A DNA stretch of 64,000 bases from Listeria farberi (GTDB taxonomy: Bacteria > Bacillota > Bacilli > Lactobacillales > Listeriaceae). This document shows positions 61,910-64,000 of this stretch, piece by piece. Each line of letters starts with the position of its first letter. Positions within the stretch are counted from its first letter, which is position 1. The notes under the pieces were generated by a model, which ran no database searches, was not told the origin of the DNA, and saw nothing but the letters and a program-made list of their open reading frames with translations. The DNA is taken from NCBI RefSeq assembly GCF_014229245.1, contig NZ_JAARZJ010000004.1:124001-188000 (forward strand). The letters run 5' to 3'. The translations under genes and the position numbers were made by a program.

Positions 61910-62391
61910 TCATAATATTATTTTGCCAATTTCGATTTTCAGTAAGAAATCCGCAAATGAGTCTGCTATAACCAAACTTTCTTCAAATTCAGGTTCCGAA
62001 CCATGAACAATACTTCCGTCATTTAAAGCGATAGCATAATATTCATAACAACCGCCAACACTCATCATAATTGGTAAATGTGCATTCCAAAATAGTTTTA
62101 CTTTATTTTCTAAATTTTTATCGCCTTCTGCTGCTTCTAAACTCATTTGTTCAAAAGAATTCCACGAAAAGGCGTCATCTTCATTCTCTAAAAAATCTTC
62201 TTCCGACAAAAACCAACAAGTGTCCCCCGCGTGCTACAGAGGTTAAGTTGTTCATAAAAAATCTTATATGCATCTGGTAAATTTACATATCTTTTTAAAA
62301 TTTGCTCTGGAAATTTTTTCTCTACAGCTGACAAATCTATTTGCCAATTATTATTTTTAGCTCATTCAAAAAAATGATTTATTGGTTCCAT
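61910..62391 (-). pseudogene. SUKH-family gene broken by a stop codon and a frameshift
   Basis: Read from ATG 62391, the frame gives MEPINHFFE, then TGA at 62362-62364 where related proteins would have Trp. It continues as AKNNNWQIDLSAVEKKFPEQILKRYVNLPDAYKIFYEQL, then loses frame in the G5 run at 62224-62228. The second frame continues with DTCWFLSEEDFLENEDDAFSW and ends at 61910 with a normal SUKH C-terminus (GCYEYYAIALNDGSIVHGSEPEFEESLVIADSFADFLLK). The total of about 160 codons is a full-length SMI1/KNR4 protein. It lies between two NADAR genes. Confidence 0.82.
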
Positions 62392-62406
62392 TTAAGCTAC
62401 CTCCCA

Positions 62407-62847
62407 CTATTTAGCGTTCCATTCTTCTCTCACTTTCATCAAAATCTTGCCTAACCGATTCTTTCCAGAGCCATCTCCACCATCGCCCCAATAATGATCA
62501 TTTTCCGTATGTTCCACTAAAATAGCATTCTCTGTGGATAAAAGCATTTCTTTCACTTCCGAATGTTGCTCTACTTTTGCTCTGATTGCTTTTAACATCA
62601 CTTCGTCTTTCATACTTTCCCAGCCTTTTCGCAGTGGGAAGTCTCTATTTCTACCCAATTTTGCTGCATCTATTGGTTTTTTCGTATTAATTACTTTTTT
62701 AATAATCTTTTTATCTATAAATTTTTGCGCTTGGAAATAGTGTTCTGTGGTTGGATAAGTCACGCCGTCTATGACAATTGGATGTAAAGAGAAATTAGAG
62801 AAACAGCCATAGTCCGCATTTTCACTATAAAAATGGATAACCTTCAT
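62407..62847 (-). CDS. NADAR-family protein, copy 2
   Basis: A 146-residue NADAR (YbiA-type) protein, shorter than its neighbour and close to the canonical form: GCFSNFSLHPIVIDGVTYPTTEHYFQAQKF with the conserved Glu-His, KKPIDAAKLGRNRDFPLRKGW, and DHYWGDGGDGSGKNRLGKILMKVREEW. It is only distantly similar to copy 1, so they are not a recent duplication. It precedes the broken SUKH gene by 15 nt on the same strand, so all three genes would share a transcript. Confidence 0.88.
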   Translation of the reverse strand: MKVIHFYSENADYGCFSNFSLHPIVIDGVTYPTTEHYFQAQKFIDKKIIKKVINTKKPIDAAKLGRNRDFPLRKGWESMKDEVMLKAIRAKVEQHSEVKEMLLSTENAILVEHTENDHYWGDGGDGSGKNRLGKILMKVREEWNAK

Positions 62848-62949
62848 TTTGCACCTCCGAGTATTTACATTATGTTTTTTGCAACTTGAGTTTATCTTTC
62901 AAAATAACTTTAGCATATATATAGACGCAAATCCATCGCTCTTTTCCAC

Positions 62950-62989
62950 AAAAAAAGACACTGCTTAGTTTCCTAAACAATGTCTTTAT
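62950..62989 (-). terminator. terminator of the Asn-Ser tRNA unit
   Basis: A 15-bp stem (AAAGACA/TGTCTTT outside, TTGTTTAG/CTAAGCAG inside) with a GAAA tetraloop and T7 on the minus strand. Confidence 0.92.
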
Positions 62990-62998
62990 AAGTTATTA

Positions 62999-63086
62999 CG
63001 GAGAAGGAGGGATTTGAACCCTCGCGCCGCGCGAGCGACCTATACCCTTAGCAGGGGCACCTCTTCAGCCACTTGAGTACTTCCCC
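62999..63086 (-). tRNA. tRNA-Ser (GCT)
   Basis: 88 nt with acceptor GGGGAAG/CTTCTCC, anticodon GCT in CTGCTAA, and a long GC-rich variable arm as expected for serine. CCA not encoded. Confidence 0.95.
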
Positions 63087-63089
63087 AAA

Positions 63090-63162
63090 CTCCACAGGCA
63101 GGACTCGAACCTGCGACCGATCGGTTAACAGCCGATTGCTCTACCAACTGAGCTACTGTGGA
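63090..63162 (-). tRNA. tRNA-Asn (GTT)
   Basis: 73 nt with acceptor TCCACAG/CTGTGGA, anticodon GTT in CTGTTAA and T-loop TTCGAGTC. Only 3 nt separate it from tRNA-Ser. Confidence 0.96.
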
Positions 63163-63214
63163 ATTATCTGACTTCCACTAGTATACGCAGAATCCGGCGA
63201 AATTGCAAGACTTT

Positions 63215-63682
63215 TCACGGGTTTTCTGTATAAATTTTCTTGGAGCCAGTTTGGATTAGTTTTCCACCGCAACTGCCACAGCGATAACGGTTCACATTGA
63301 ATCTACGTTGTCTTAAAAATGACTTTCCGCAGCTTTTGCATGTATATTCATGCATGGTAATTTCACGAGGAATCGCGGCACAAAATCTCGGTGCGTCTAC
63401 TTTTTTTAATAACTCACGGAAATCTTGGTCACGATGTTGGTAGCCTTTTTTCTCTAAATGAAGGTGATAATGACATAATTCGTGCTTCATAATACCAATA
63501 AAATACTCTAAGCCAAAGTTTTCTAAGTATTTTGGGTTCATTTCGATATGATGGCTTTTGAGCAAATAACGTCCCCCAGTGGTTCGTAAGCGCGCATTAA
63601 ACACGGCTTGGTGGCGAAATTCTTTTTGGAAAAATTGCAGCGACACTTCTTCCATGTGTCGCTGCAATTCTGCTTGATTCAT
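63215..63682 (-). CDS. sprL: SprT-like zinc protein SprL
   Basis: A 155-residue SprT-like protein. The zinc protease motif HELCHYHLH (about residues 67-75) and a C-terminal zinc ribbon ([28 protein letters not shown], about 115-142) are complete. SprT-like proteins are related to the DNA-protein crosslink protease Spartan, but bacterial activity is unproven. Its ATG overlaps the tex stop codon by one base, so it is translationally coupled to tex, as in Bacillus. Confidence 0.9.
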   Translation of the reverse strand: MNQAELQRHMEEVSLQFFQKEFRHQAVFNARLRTTGGRYLLKSHHIEMNPKYLENFGLEYFIGIMKHELCHYHLHLEKKGYQHRDQDFRELLKKVDAPRFCAAIPREITMHEYTCKSCGKSFLRQRRFNVNRYRCGSCGGKLIQTGSKKIYTENP

Positions 63683-64000
63683 TATTTAACACTTCCATTA
63701 GGATTAAGCATAGTTAAAGCAATTCGATTTTTCTTTGTATCTACTTCATCAACCCAGACAGTTACAATATCCCCTACTGAAACGACATCCATTGGATTTT
63801 TAATAAATGAATTGCTTAGTTTTGAAATATGCACAAGCCCATCTTGTTTCACGCCAATATCAACAAAAGCTCCAAAGTCAACCACATTTCGAACAGTTCC
63901 TTGTAATTCCATTCCTTGTTTTAAATCTTCCATCGAAATAACATCTTGTTTTAGAAGCGGAGCCGGTAGTTCATCACGGAGGTCGCGGCCGGGAGCAATT
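63682..64000 (-). CDS. tex: Tex-family RNA-binding protein, C-terminal part
   Basis: The gene runs off the window edge; 105 C-terminal residues are present. It begins within [27 protein letters not shown] and contains the C-terminal S1 domain ([38 protein letters not shown] and [20 protein letters not shown]). Tex is a conserved transcription accessory protein; in Firmicutes it lies between the sigB operon and sprL, which suggests the sigB cluster follows beyond the edge. Confidence 0.92.
   Translation of the reverse strand, partial: IAPGRDLRDELPAPLLKQDVISMEDLKQGMELQGTVRNVVDFGAFVDIGVKQDGLVHISKLSNSFIKNPMDVVSVGDIVTVWVDEVDTKKNRIALTMLNPNGSVK

Overview
The window is low-GC Firmicute chromosome, and its gene content and order match the genus Listeria, most likely Listeria monocytogenes. 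L. innocua cannot be excluded from this stretch alone. From memory of strain EGD-e, the order corresponds to roughly lmo0964 down to lmo0897, read in reverse. Diagnostic genes are the sortase srtA, lipoate ligase lplA1, lipoteichoic acid synthase ltaS, the Dps ferritin fri, the LhrC5 small RNA locus and an Rli53-type leader. I see no prophage, insertion sequence, transposase or CRISPR array. It is core chromosome with one or two accessory patches.

Layout. 0.1-9.9 kb: Spx adaptor YjbH/SpxH, HtpX protease with LemA, the TrhP1/TrhP2 tRNA hydroxylation pair, TagO, the nagA-nagB-nagR amino-sugar operon with its operator, and a LiaI/LiaH-like envelope-stress pair. 10-18 kb: small stress and membrane proteins, two tandem DUF915 hydrolases, an AI-2E family permease, a GntR-MFS operon, the LhrC5 sRNA, a secreted metallo-beta-lactamase/HhH lipoprotein, and fri. 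18.8-25.8 kb: an Hsp90-like ATPase with a repeat-helical partner, a SUKH protein, a low-molecular-weight tyrosine phosphatase, a sigma-B dependent miniprotein, a nitroreductase, TrmL, QueG and tRNA-Gly. 26-35 kb: cell-envelope block (GT2 glycosyltransferase, DedA-like protein, lplA1, a DUF3829 lipoprotein in an AT-rich patch, srtA, mpg, ltaS). 35-42.6 kb: TetR-controlled ABC exporter, coaA, a metal-type permease pair, and an ABC-F antibiotic-resistance protein behind an attenuator-like leader with miniature ORFs.

42.6-54 kb: a complete lactose/cellobiose-family PTS operon with GH1 beta-glucosidase and PRD activator, succinate-semialdehyde dehydrogenase, a formate/nitrite transporter, a sigma-B dependent GyrI-like protein, and a YtrA-type GntR with its membrane partner. 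54-58.5 kb: phosphoglycerate-mutase-like phosphatase, glutathione reductase, dual-specificity phosphatase, YdeI-like protein, OsmC, tRNA-Asp and tRNA-Glu. 58.6-64 kb: GntR plus PTS IIC with shared operator motifs, a DUF1801 protein, two NADAR-family enzymes flanking a broken SUKH gene, tRNA-Ser and tRNA-Asn, SprL, and the 3' end of tex.

Functional themes. Many genes serve envelope biogenesis and stress (tagO, ltaS, GT2, srtA, lia-like). Several carry sigma-B type promoters. Sugar uptake is tied to local GntR or PRD regulators whose binding sites can be read in the DNA. The two RNA regulators (LhrC5 and the ABC-F leader) are the best-supported regulatory highlights. The NADAR/SUKH/NADAR patch beside tRNA genes is the most plausible under-described accessory locus.
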